Part shown: positions 1 through 6,693 of the stretch, one piece after another
Layout: each line of letters starts with the position of its first letter
Position numbering within the stretch: the first letter of the stretch is position 1
From: a virus
Virus record (IMG/VR): IMGVR_UViG_3300025110_000051
Span: 1-35,843 of that record
Reading direction: 5' to 3' (one strand)
Length of the DNA: 35,843 nt
Position numbers and translations under genes: made by a program
Notes under the pieces: generated by a model
The model's database searches: none
What the model was told of the DNA's origin: nothing
Seen by the model: only the letters and a program-made list of their open reading frames with translations

Positions 1-171
1 TCTATCAATGTTAAGACTAACCATGATCCAAGACAAGCTATCTTTGAGATAGTTAAACAGTTAAAAGGTATCCTTCCAGTATTATCAATTGATTACAGAT
101 TGATTGAGGAAAGAGATACAAACGTTGAGCATCATGGAGGTTTAGATGATAGTTCCGAATTGGAAACATAA
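1..171 (+). CDS. C-terminal end of an unknown early protein (5' truncated)
   Basis: The frame is open from the first base to a TAA at 169-171 and gives 56 residues. The start lies outside the window. The peptide includes a hydrophobic stretch (GILPVLSIDYRLIEE) and an acidic, serine-rich tail (DDSSELET). I do not recognise the family. It lies upstream of the RNA polymerase gene, where T7-like phages keep host-takeover genes, but that is only context. Its last 26 bases overlap the next small gene, whose ribosome binding site lies inside this one. Confidence 0.6.
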   Translation, partial: SINVKTNHDPRQAIFEIVKQLKGILPVLSIDYRLIEERDTNVEHHGGLDDSSELET

Positions 172-268
172 CTCTGGTAAGTATCAAAAACCTACCAAGA
201 AACCCGTTGCTATTAGACAATCTAAAGCACGATTGAAAGCGCTAATTAAGAAATTAAACTCTAGTTAG
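146..268 (+). CDS. Small basic hypothetical protein, 40 aa
   Basis: The ATG at 146 is preceded by a perfect GGAGG at 136-140 with a 5-base spacer, one of the best ribosome binding sites in the window, which decides the start. The protein is strongly basic, with about ten lysines and three arginines and almost no acidic residues, so nucleic-acid binding is possible but not shown. Its stop codon lies in the right arm of the terminator that follows, so it is the last gene of its transcription unit. Family not recognised. Confidence 0.6.
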   Translation: MIVPNWKHNSGKYQKPTKKPVAIRQSKARLKALIKKLNSS

Positions 269-279
269 CGCTCTTTTTA
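238..279 (+). terminator. Intrinsic terminator of the first early unit
   Basis: Perfect 8-base inverted repeat AGCGCTAA (238-245) and TTAGCGCT (265-272) with a 19-base loop, followed by CTTTTTAT. It ends the unit containing the 40-residue protein. The first copy of the TTCACAGTCA motif begins 9 bases downstream. Confidence 0.7.
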
Positions 280-287
280 TATCCTAA

Positions 288-297
288 TTCACAGTCA
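288..297 (+). repeat. Early-region motif copy 1 (TTCACAGTCA, 10 of 11)
   Basis: Matches the 11-base motif except for the last base (G in place of A). It is in non-coding DNA directly after the terminator at 238-279 and upstream of the next gene, a position expected of a promoter or operator. Confidence 0.55.
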
Positions 298-318
298 GAG
301 CGTAGCTCATGGACGGTG

Positions 319-334
319 GATCTTTCACAGTCAA
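319..334 (+). repeat. Early-region motif copy 2 (GATCTTTCACAGTCAA)
   Basis: Exact copy of the 11-base core at 324-334. The 16-base string GATCTTTCACAGTCAA is identical to the copy at 922-937. It lies 20 bases upstream of the ATG at 355. A 6-base inverted repeat, GAGCGT (298-303) and ACGCTC (343-348), encloses it. Confidence 0.65.
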
Positions 335-354
335 TCTCACGGACGCTCACCATC

Positions 355-504
355 ATGGACTCAGAACAAAAGTACAACGTCACTCTTGAAAGTGGACGCA
401 CATTTATTATTGATGCTTATGATGATATTGATGCTATGTATGTAGCAGACAATGAATCTAAGTTATTTGATGATTACCTAGTTAACGTGGAGCCGATCGA
501 ATGA
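355..504 (+). CDS. Acidic hypothetical protein, 49 aa
   Basis: Small acidic protein, beginning MDSEQKYNVTLESGRTF and ending NVEPIE, with a predicted mix of beta and helix and no recognisable motif. The frame is open back to a GTG at 316, but that would translate the repeated motif at 319-334 as protein. The ATG at 355 is the better start, although no good Shine-Dalgarno precedes it. Its stop overlaps the next gene as ATGA (501-504), so translational coupling is likely. Function unknown. Confidence 0.55.
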   Translation: MDSEQKYNVTLESGRTFIIDAYDDIDAMYVADNESKLFDDYLVNVEPIE

Positions 505-821
505 CTAAGAAGAAGAAGAAGTACTTCCCTAACAAATGGAAGCAGTACAGCGAAGTACCAGATGAGATGTTCGAACCTATAGAGTTTGACGTCTTCATGG
601 ATTGGAAGATTGCAGGGTATGAAATCCCTACAGAAGTTGTAGCTTTAGTCAGAGAAAAGAACGTTGACACTGGGAAAGTTAAAGAACATGTTTATAAGTA
701 TAGACATGCAGCTATTAAGAAGACCCGTAAACTTATGCTGGAAGGTAATAAGGAAGTTACGGTAGTTCAACACGATTCAGTACACTTTATTGACCCTAGA
801 TATGATGACATCTTCACATGA
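501..821 (+). CDS. Conserved-looking hypothetical early protein, 106 aa
   Basis: Starts with a lysine run (MTKKKKKYFPNKWK), then a segment of alternating aromatic and acidic residues (PDEMFEPIEFDVFMDWK) and a C-terminal half rich in lysine with a predicted long helix (residues about 55-90). From memory, proteins of this pattern sit just upstream of RNA polymerase in other cyanopodoviruses; I cannot verify this. It is joined to the preceding gene by an ATGA overlap and overlaps the next small frame by 20 bases. No enzyme motif seen. Confidence 0.7.
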   Translation: MTKKKKKYFPNKWKQYSEVPDEMFEPIEFDVFMDWKIAGYEIPTEVVALVREKNVDTGKVKEHVYKYRHAAIKKTRKLMLEGNKEVTVVQHDSVHFIDPRYDDIFT

Positions 822-963
822 TAAGATAGACGAGTACTATCAAGAAGCATTAGCTTCTATCCCATTAGATCACCCTCATTACGATGAGATACATGATTTA
901 CTAATAGATCAAGTAAACGACGATCTTTCACAGTCAAATGCCTACACCCGAACAAATAGATGA
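802..963 (+). CDS. Small acidic hypothetical protein, 53 aa
   Basis: Frame of 54 codons beginning ATGATG, so 805 is an alternative start. The peptide is acidic and rich in histidine and tyrosine (HDKIDEYYQEALASIPLDH). It fills what would otherwise be a 116-base gap, overlapping the upstream gene by 20 bases and the RNA polymerase gene by 26 bases. The motif copy at 922-937 is inside it and is read as DDLSQS. Acceptance rests on size, composition and tight packing; no family recognised. Confidence 0.45.
   Translation: MMTSSHDKIDEYYQEALASIPLDHPHYDEIHDLLIDQVNDDLSQSNAYTRTNR
922..937 (+). repeat. Early-region motif copy 3, abutting the RNA polymerase start
   Basis: GATCTTTCACAGTCAA, identical over 16 bases to 319-334. 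Its last base is immediately before the ATG of the RNA polymerase gene at 938. No Shine-Dalgarno is visible for that ATG, so the motif occupies the place where one would be. Confidence 0.65.
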
Positions 964-3280
964 GCAAATCAAGCTAGAGAGTTACCAAAAAACCGAGGGA
1001 CTCAGACGACTCAGGGACAACAACGATAAATTAGAACAACAGAACTATGCATCAGCTACTATATACGGTATAACCTGTATAGAAGAATTGATCCCATTAA
1101 CTATCAAACAAATCGAAGATACCAGATTACGTATTAAACGTGGTCAAACAGGTAAACATTTTAAGGAGATCAATACTTACCTAGCTAATATAGAAGACGA
1201 AGTTCTAGCTATTATTGCTTGTAAACTAACCTTTGATAGTGTATTTGGTAAAAGACCTAACAGTAATTATGTAGCTAATGTATCAGAATCAATAGGTAAA
1301 GCTATAGAGTGTGAGGCAAAGATGCGTCACTATGAATCTAAAGCACCAGGATTATTACATACATTAAAGAAGAATTACTGGCATAAATCATGTGGAACAC
1401 AACAAAAAGTTGTAATAATTCAAACATTAATGAATCGTTACGGCATTGAAGCATGGAATTCATGGACTACCACAAATAGAATTAAATTAGGCGGATGGTT
1501 ATTAGATTGTATTATGGAATCCAGTGGTTGGTTCTTTAGAGGAACTAAACGACAAGGACGTAAAACCATCATGGTCGTATACCCAACACCTGATTTTCTA
1601 ACTATCAAGGATGATGTAATAACAAAGAGTGAGATGTATGCACCACTCTCTCTACCAATGTTAATTGAACCTAATGATTGGAGTAATGAAAATCCCGGAG
1701 GATACCTTCTAAACGAAGTGAGAAGAGGAAATCCTATGGTTCGTGCAGGTTTTGAGCATGGACTTATACAGGGAGAAAAACCTATTGAATTCTTGAATAA
1801 GATTCAGAAGGTTGCTTATCGCTTAAACCCTTTCACAGTCAAAGTTTCTGAACATTTTGAGAGTAAGGGTATGAGTATAGGTAAGTTTATACCTGTTATT
1901 GATCTACCTTTCCCTCCTAAACCTGTTGATATAGAGGAGAATAAAGAAGCTCGTAAAGCTTATAGGAGAGCAGCGGCAGAGGTAATGAATAAGAATGCAG
2001 GAGCATTCAGACGTTCATGCCGGACTAGAATGGTTATGGATGTAGTTAGGTTGTTTAAGGATAAAGAAAGGTATTATTTACCGTGGTCTTTTGATTACCG
2101 TGGTAGAACCTACCCAATCCCATCATTTCTAACACCTCAAGACACAGACTGGTCTAAGTCATTGATAAGATTCGCTGATGAAGCGCCAATGACTGATAAA
2201 GCAGAGGAATGGTTGGCATTTAATGTAGCTACAACTTATGGTCTCGATAAAGATACATGGTATGATAGGCAGGTATGGGTTAAGAATAACCTACACCTCA
2301 TCACTAAAATAGCTCAAGATCCCATAGGTAATCTTCCCGATTGGGAAGCTGCATCAGAACCTTGGCAATTTCTAGCCAGTTGTGAAGAATATTATGCTTG
2401 TGTCATTACACAACACCGAAATACAACTGGATTATGTGTAGCTATAGACGCTACATGTAGTGGCCTACAGATTCTCGCTGCTTTAGCGATGGACAAACGG
2501 ACAGCACAACTCGTCAATGTGCTCCCTTCTGACAGGCCACAAGACGCATATAAGGTCGTAGCTGAAGCTGCTAAACCTCATATCCCTGAGATCCTGCATG
2601 AACACTGGGATCGTAAGTGTGTCAAAAGGACTGTTATGACCATACCATACAATGCTAAACCATTTAGCAATAGGTCATACATCAGGGATGCACTAAGAGA
2701 GAAAGGTATTGAAATAAATAAAGATGACCTAACCATAGTCGTCAATGCGGTTAGGGAAGCCATGAATAAAGAATTTCCCGGACCAATGGCTGTCATGAAA
2801 TGGATTGAAAAGGAAGTAGCAAGATACTTTCTATCTGATCCACAACCTGTTATGTTAGACTGGTTAACACCGGGAAAATTTCAAGTTGTTCAACACTTAC
2901 AGAAACGTGATACAAAGACAGTGCAGCTACATCTATTAGGTAAATGCCAAATAGAAATAGCTTATGATCTTGATGACCCGTCTCTTGCTAAGCATAAAGC
3001 TGCAACAGCTCCTAACTTTATTCACAGTCTAGATGCGAATTTACTACACTACAGCGCACTACAGTTTAACGCTCCTATAGCTTTAATACATGATAGTGTC
3101 TTATGTAGAGCACCTGATATGACTATGTTGTCTTGTATAGTCAGAGAGAATTACGCAAAACTATTTAGTAAAGACATTTTAGGTGAGTTTGCCCAATCTA
3201 TTGGGGCCAAAACACCACCACCGATCATTGGAGACTTAGAACCCTCCGAAGTGATTGATTCCACTTATTTCTTTTGTTAA
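938..3280 (+). CDS. T7-type single-subunit DNA-directed RNA polymerase (T7 gp1 homologue)
   Basis: 780-residue phage RNA polymerase, about 100 residues shorter than T7 gp1 (883). It transcribes phage genes independently of host polymerase. Catalytic residues are all visible: D504 in AIDATCSGLQ (T7 D537), K563 and Y571 in KRTVMTIPYNAK (T7 K631, Y639, same spacing of eight) and D719 in LIHDSVL (T7 D812). The C-terminus ends in aromatic residues (TYFFC), comparable to the FAFA foot of T7. The stop overlaps the next ATG as TAATG. Upstream lies motif copy 3 instead of a clear ribosome binding site. Family assignment is certain; the promoter it recognises cannot be read from the protein. Confidence 0.98.
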   Translation: MPTPEQIDEQIKLESYQKTEGLRRLRDNNDKLEQQNYASATIYGITCIEELIPLTIKQIEDTRLRIKRGQTGKHFKEINTYLANIEDEVLAIIACKLTFDSVFGKRPNSNYVANVSESIGKAIECEAKMRHYESKAPGLLHTLKKNYWHKSCGTQQKVVIIQTLMNRYGIEAWNSWTTTNRIKLGGWLLDCIMESSGWFFRGTKRQGRKTIMVVYPTPDFLTIKDDVITKSEMYAPLSLPMLIEPNDWSNENPGGYLLNEVRRGNPMVRAGFEHGLIQGEKPIEFLNKIQKVAYRLNPFTVKVSEHFESKGMSIGKFIPVIDLPFPPKPVDIEENKEARKAYRRAAAEVMNKNAGAFRRSCRTRMVMDVVRLFKDKERYYLPWSFDYRGRTYPIPSFLTPQDTDWSKSLIRFADEAPMTDKAEEWLAFNVATTYGLDKDTWYDRQVWVKNNLHLITKIAQDPIGNLPDWEAASEPWQFLASCEEYYACVITQHRNTTGLCVAIDATCSGLQILAALAMDKRTAQLVNVLPSDRPQDAYKVVAEAAKPHIPEILHEHWDRKCVKRTVMTIPYNAKPFSNRSYIRDALREKGIEINKDDLTIVVNAVREAMNKEFPGPMAVMKWIEKEVARYFLSDPQPVMLDWLTPGKFQVVQHLQKRDTKTVQLHLLGKCQIEIAYDLDDPSLAKHKAATAPNFIHSLDANLLHYSALQFNAPIALIHDSVLCRAPDMTMLSCIVRENYAKLFSKDILGEFAQSIGAKTPPPIIGDLEPSEVIDSTYFFC
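1832..1842 (+). repeat. Early-region motif copy 4, inside the RNA polymerase gene
   Basis: Exact TTCACAGTCAA, read in frame as Phe-Thr-Val-Lys. It shares TTTCACAGTCAA (12 bases) with copies 2 and 3. Confidence 0.55.
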
Positions 3281-3519
3281 TGTATTACCCATCATTATTT
3301 GAATCATTCTTCTCACCTACTAGGATAGTAGTGGTCTCTGAAGAGAGGCTTAAAGCTGCTGAACTTAAGGTAAAACAAGATGAACTCACTGCTGTTGATC
3401 TTCGGATCACTGAACTCAATAAATATAAAGACGAGTTAACTGCACAAGTTTCTAAGCTTCAACCAGCTAAAACTGGTAAGGACTTAGACGCATTAGATGG
3501 TGCAGAATGCGATGTCTAG
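3280..3519 (+). CDS. Small coiled-coil hypothetical protein, 79 aa
   Basis: The ATG at 3280 overlaps the RNA polymerase stop as TAATG. A TTG at 3274 is open in frame but unnecessary. Residues about 20-62 form a heptad-like charged helix (EERLKAAELKVKQDEL, then TELNKYKDELTAQVSKLQ), so a coiled coil and oligomerisation are likely. The N-terminus is aromatic (MYYPSLFESFF). It overlaps the ssDNA-binding protein gene by 8 bases. Function unknown. Confidence 0.65.
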   Translation: MYYPSLFESFFSPTRIVVVSEERLKAAELKVKQDELTAVDLRITELNKYKDELTAQVSKLQPAKTGKDLDALDGAECDV

Positions 3520-4081
3520 AAACGTACATGTCACTCAAAAACCTGTAACTTTAGAGGGTTTCCAAGCTATACTAGCTCCTAGTAAATTTGGTTATTCACT
3601 ATCTGCTGTAGTAGATTCAGATCTTATAGATAAATTAGAGTCTGAAAGAGCTGATGTCCTTAAGTGGGCAGAGTCAAAGCTCAAGAACCCTAAGAGATCT
3701 ACACTCAAGCCCGAGCCATGGGAGGAAGTCAGTGACGGGAAATATAAACTCAAGTTCTCTTGGAATGAAGAGAGACGCCCGCCTGTGGTAGACACAGAGG
3801 GTTCACCCGTAACCGATACTAAGACCCCATTATATGCAGGATCTACAGTTAAACTTGGTTTTTATCAGAAGCCTTATATCCTCAGAGATGGAGTTACCTA
3901 TGGTAGTTCTCTCAAGTTGGTTGGTGTACAAGTTGTCTCAGTAAAAGGTGAGGCAGGTGTAGACACTGGCGACTTAGATGTTAACGAAGTAGCAGAATTG
4001 TTTGGTAATACTACGGGTTTTAAATCAAATGATCCCAATGTAACACCAACAACCACCGCTGATGACGAAGAAGACTTCTAA
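3512..4081 (+). CDS. Single-stranded DNA-binding protein (T7 gp2.5-like)
   Basis: About 189 residues from the ATG at 3512; an in-frame ATG at 3497 adds five residues and is the alternative. The protein would coat ssDNA at the fork and contact polymerase and helicase. Evidence: position between RNA polymerase and endonuclease I, an OB-fold-like core with the segment GSTVKLGFYQKPYI followed by GSSLKLVGVQVV, which parallels GSKLKVKYSLVPY and the following strands in T7 gp2.5, and the acidic C-terminus DDEEDF ending in phenylalanine, which is the family's protein-binding tail. It is shorter than T7 gp2.5 (232). No clear Shine-Dalgarno; translation is probably coupled to the upstream gene. Confidence 0.88.
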   Translation: MSRNVHVTQKPVTLEGFQAILAPSKFGYSLSAVVDSDLIDKLESERADVLKWAESKLKNPKRSTLKPEPWEEVSDGKYKLKFSWNEERRPPVVDTEGSPVTDTKTPLYAGSTVKLGFYQKPYILRDGVTYGSSLKLVGVQVVSVKGEAGVDTGDLDVNEVAELFGNTTGFKSNDPNVTPTTTADDEEDF

Positions 4082-4436
4082 ATACAGGTCTAAATTAGAA
4101 GAGGATATAGCTGATTTACTTGAGGGACTTGATGTATCATACGAATATGAAACCGCTCAAGTCCCTTACACTATACAACATATTTACAACCCTGATTTTA
4201 TATTATCCAATAAGGTTCATTTAGAAGCGAAGGGATACTGGTCCGCTGAAGATCGACGTAAAATCAAGGCCGTGAAGCGAGATAATCCTGATTTAGATTT
4301 GCGTATGGTGTTTCAAGCACCATTCAATAAAATATCCAAACGAAGTAAAACAACTTATGCCCAATGGTGTGAACGTCACGATATACCGTGGACCTCTTGG
4401 GCAAACATTCCACTTAAATGGTTAATTGAAAGATGA
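4062..4436 (+). CDS. Holliday-junction resolvase / endonuclease I (T7 gp3-like)
   Basis: 124-residue nuclease, slightly shorter than T7 gp3 (149). In T7 this enzyme resolves branched DNA and degrades host DNA to nucleotides. The active-site pattern is intact: E13 in SKLEED, D45 in YNPDF, E55 and K57 in LEAKG, with the same spacing as T7 D55, E65 and K67. The segment WSAEDRRK and the C-terminal YAQWCERHDI also align with T7. The start overlaps the acidic tail codons of the ssDNA-binding protein by 20 bases, and the stop overlaps the next start as ATGA. Confidence 0.95.
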   Translation: MTKKTSKYRSKLEEDIADLLEGLDVSYEYETAQVPYTIQHIYNPDFILSNKVHLEAKGYWSAEDRRKIKAVKRDNPDLDLRMVFQAPFNKISKRSKTTYAQWCERHDIPWTSWANIPLKWLIER

Positions 4437-6013
4437 CCGAAAGTGAGTTCGTAAGACATATACCTTGCGAAAATTGTGGATCGTCAGATGCTAATTCGTT
4501 ATACTCTGACGGTCACACTTTCTGTTTTGTCTGTCACAATAGAACAGGCGACAATGATGTTATTCACAGTCAAACAATGACTCAAACCGTTACTCTTACG
4601 GGATCAGCCGAACGGCTGCATAAACGTAATTTATCGGAGAAAACAAATCAATTCTATCAGATTTATAGGGATGGTAGTACATTACGATTTCCTTACTATA
4701 CAGCTGATGGGATATTACAAGGAGTAAAAACAAAAAACAAACAAAAGGATTTTCGTTATGAAGGAGTTTCCACTGATACCTTATTTGGTCAGCATAGGTT
4801 TCCTAGTACTGGTAAACGTATTGTTGTTACTGAAGGTGAGTTAGATGCTGCCTCCTGTTACGAAGCTATGTCCGGATGGCCAATGGTATCTCTACCCCAT
4901 GGGTGCGCTTCTGCAAAGAAAGATATCCAAAAACAGATCCCCTTATTCCAAGGCTATGATGAGATTGTACTCTTCTTCGACAGCGACGATGCTGGCCGTA
5001 AGGCGGCGAAGGAGGCGGCAAGCGTCCTACCACCTGGCAAGGTCAAGATCGCTCGCCTTGAGAGCTACAAGGACGCCTCAGACGCACTACAAGATGGTAA
5101 TGCTGAAGCGATTCGAAAGGCTATATGGGACGCTGAGTCGTTCCGACCTGATGGAATCATCGATGCAAAAACTCTTAGGAATCTGGTAACCACACCTCAA
5201 ACACCACATGACCACGAATACCCCTTCAAAGGACTCAACGAGAAGCTACACGGGATCCGGTATGGAGAGCTTACAACATTTTGTGCTGGCTCTGGCTCAG
5301 GAAAAACATCCCTCGTCCGTCACATTGCAACTGACTTGCTCATCAAAGGCGAACATGTTGGGATCTTGGAGCTTGAAGCGAGTAATAGAAGAACCGCACT
5401 TGGATTAATGTCCACAGCTTGTGGTAAGAATTTACACATTGGTGAGCATGACAAAGAAGAACTTGACGCCGCCTTTGGGGATAGTATTGCCAATTGGAAT
5501 CTTTATTGTTTTGATGGGTTTGGAAGTTATGATCCAGACATCATCTATTCTCGAATCGAATACATGGCTTGCGGATTGGAATGCAAAGTCATTTTTTTAG
5601 ATCACCTTAGTATATTATTGAGCGGACTAGAAGGTGATGAGCGTCGCATGATCGATGTAACCATGACCAAATTGCGTAGCTTGGTAGAACGTACAGGCAT
5701 CGCATTATTTTTAGTCTCGCATTTAAGGAGGGCGAGTAATGATAAACACTCTCATGAAGAAGGAGGAAGAGTTAGTCTGTCCTCGCTTAGAGGATCTCAC
5801 AGCATCGCTCAAATTTCAGATCAAGTTATTGCCCTCGAAGTCGATCAGCAGAGCGGAGATGAACGAAAGCTTACGACTGTTAGAATCCTTAAAAATCGCT
5901 ATTCAGGCGAAGTTGGCGTCGCATGTCAACTAAGTTACGATTTAAACACTTGCAGATTTAACGAACATGAAATTGAACCCGAATCAGGATTCAACCCCGC
6001 AACAGACTTCTAA
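4433..6013 (+). CDS. Primase-helicase (T7 gp4-like)
   Basis: 526 residues (T7 gp4A 566). Unwinds DNA at the fork and makes RNA primers. Domains in order: zinc-binding domain with C12-C15-C31-C34; TOPRIM primase core with E134 (VVTEGELDA) and D183-D185-D186 (FFDSDDAG); hexameric helicase with Walker A G286-T292 (GSGSGKTS), Walker B (KVIFLDHLS), and LRGSHSIAQISDQVIALE and RILKNRYSGEVG, matching T7 helicase motifs. The C-terminus is FNPATDF, an acidic tail with terminal aromatic as in T7, where it binds polymerase. Motif copy 5 (4561-4574) lies just before an internal ATG at 4577 (residue 49), which would give a helicase lacking the zinc domain, like T7 gp4B. Confidence 0.97.
   Translation: MTESEFVRHIPCENCGSSDANSLYSDGHTFCFVCHNRTGDNDVIHSQTMTQTVTLTGSAERLHKRNLSEKTNQFYQIYRDGSTLRFPYYTADGILQGVKTKNKQKDFRYEGVSTDTLFGQHRFPSTGKRIVVTEGELDAASCYEAMSGWPMVSLPHGCASAKKDIQKQIPLFQGYDEIVLFFDSDDAGRKAAKEAASVLPPGKVKIARLESYKDASDALQDGNAEAIRKAIWDAESFRPDGIIDAKTLRNLVTTPQTPHDHEYPFKGLNEKLHGIRYGELTTFCAGSGSGKTSLVRHIATDLLIKGEHVGILELEASNRRTALGLMSTACGKNLHIGEHDKEELDAAFGDSIANWNLYCFDGFGSYDPDIIYSRIEYMACGLECKVIFLDHLSILLSGLEGDERRMIDVTMTKLRSLVERTGIALFLVSHLRRASNDKHSHEEGGRVSLSSLRGSHSIAQISDQVIALEVDQQSGDERKLTTVRILKNRYSGEVGVACQLSYDLNTCRFNEHEIEPESGFNPATDF
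4561..4574 (+). repeat. Early-region motif copy 5, before an internal ATG of the primase-helicase gene
   Basis: TATTCACAGTCAAA, identical over 14 bases to 8365-8378, and the flanking GATG is also shared. It is read as Ile-His-Ser-Gln, a different frame from copies 4 and 6, so it is not a conserved peptide. It ends three bases before ATG 4577. Confidence 0.6.
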
Positions 6014-6173
6014 CTATGTACATCCTTGGGATGCTTACGTAGCAAAACTGAATACACCTAATCCACCATCGCAACAAGACGTTGAAAAAGCCAAGTTCGT
6101 TGACAAAACCTACCAATGGAACCAAGGTGGGAACGATCGTGTTCGACCTAGAAACAAACGGTCTACTCCATAA
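5967..6173 (+). CDS. Possible small protein overlapping the primase-helicase end, 68 aa
   Basis: ATG at 5967 inside the end of the primase-helicase gene, extending through the otherwise empty 6014-6126 and into the start of the exonuclease gene. The peptide is polar and proline/asparagine-rich (TPNPPSQQDVEKAKFVDKTY) with a WDAY segment and a basic C-terminus. No motif recognised and no good ribosome binding site. It may be real because it fills a gap in a tightly packed region. It may equally be a chance frame if the exonuclease starts at the TTG at 6082. Confidence 0.4.
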   Translation: MKLNPNQDSTPQQTSNYVHPWDAYVAKLNTPNPPSQQDVEKAKFVDKTYQWNQGGNDRVRPRNKRSTP

Positions 6174-6693
6174 TGCCACTAGTATCCACTGTGTTGCACT
6201 CCATTGGGGTGAGATTGACGTCACCGAGTCGTTTAATGATGAGCCTTATGGAGACGGGACATACGATATCAAGGAAGATGCTCCGATGGCTGGTAATTAC
6301 GCCATACATACGGGTCTTCAATGGCTCGAAACAGCAGATGTTCTTGTCGGTCATAATATTATCGGCTTTGACTTACCTATCATACGAAAGCTTTATCCTT
6401 GGTTCACTCCCCCTAGTAATATACTGGACACTCTTATTTTATCTAGGCTTTATCATCCTAACCTTTTTGATATAGATCAGAAACATGCATGGCCCCATAT
6501 GCCATTACAATTATATGGAAGACATTCTCTTGAGGCATACGGATATCGGTTAGGTGAGTACAAAGGGAACTTTGGTAAAACCACCGATTGGAAGGAATGG
6601 TCTCAAGAGATGCAGGATTACTGCGAACAAGATGTTGCAGTTACTACTAAACTATGCAAACATTTCCTCCCATACCTGAATGGGTCTCGTTAG
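6127..6693 (+). CDS. DNA polymerase 3'-5' exonuclease subunit (N-terminal part of T7 gp5)
   Basis: Proofreading exonuclease encoded as its own gene of about 188 residues. Catalytic acids: D7 and E9 (VFDLETNG), D82 (HNIIGFDLP) and D169 (YCEQDVAVT), equivalent to T7 D5, E7, D65 and D174. RHSLEAYGYRLGEYKG matches T7 closely. I chose the GTG at 6127 because it places the first motif at the T7 position; the frame is open to a TTG at 6082. The frame stops at 6691-6693, just where T7 gp5 passes from exonuclease to polymerase domain. The polymerase continues in the -1 frame from an ATG at 6654. No canonical slippery heptamer is visible in the 40-base overlap. Confidence 0.9.
   Translation: MGTIVFDLETNGLLHNATSIHCVALHWGEIDVTESFNDEPYGDGTYDIKEDAPMAGNYAIHTGLQWLETADVLVGHNIIGFDLPIIRKLYPWFTPPSNILDTLILSRLYHPNLFDIDQKHAWPHMPLQLYGRHSLEAYGYRLGEYKGNFGKTTDWKEWSQEMQDYCEQDVAVTTKLCKHFLPYLNGSR

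Noticed and set aside
316-354. GTG start at 316 for the early 49-residue protein
   Set aside because: It would translate the repeated 16-base motif as its N-terminus; the ATG at 355 gives a cleaner gene, and the motif is better viewed as a DNA element.
3021-3030. TTCACAGTCT in the RNA polymerase gene as a further motif copy
   Set aside because: It encodes the conserved FIHSLD segment of T7-type polymerases, so protein constraint explains it, and the last bases differ.
6651-6693. Programmed -1 frameshift joining exonuclease and polymerase
   Set aside because: The direction fits, but no X XXY YYZ heptamer is in the zero frame and an ATG sits at the start of the second frame, so two genes are the simpler reading. 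Not fully excluded.
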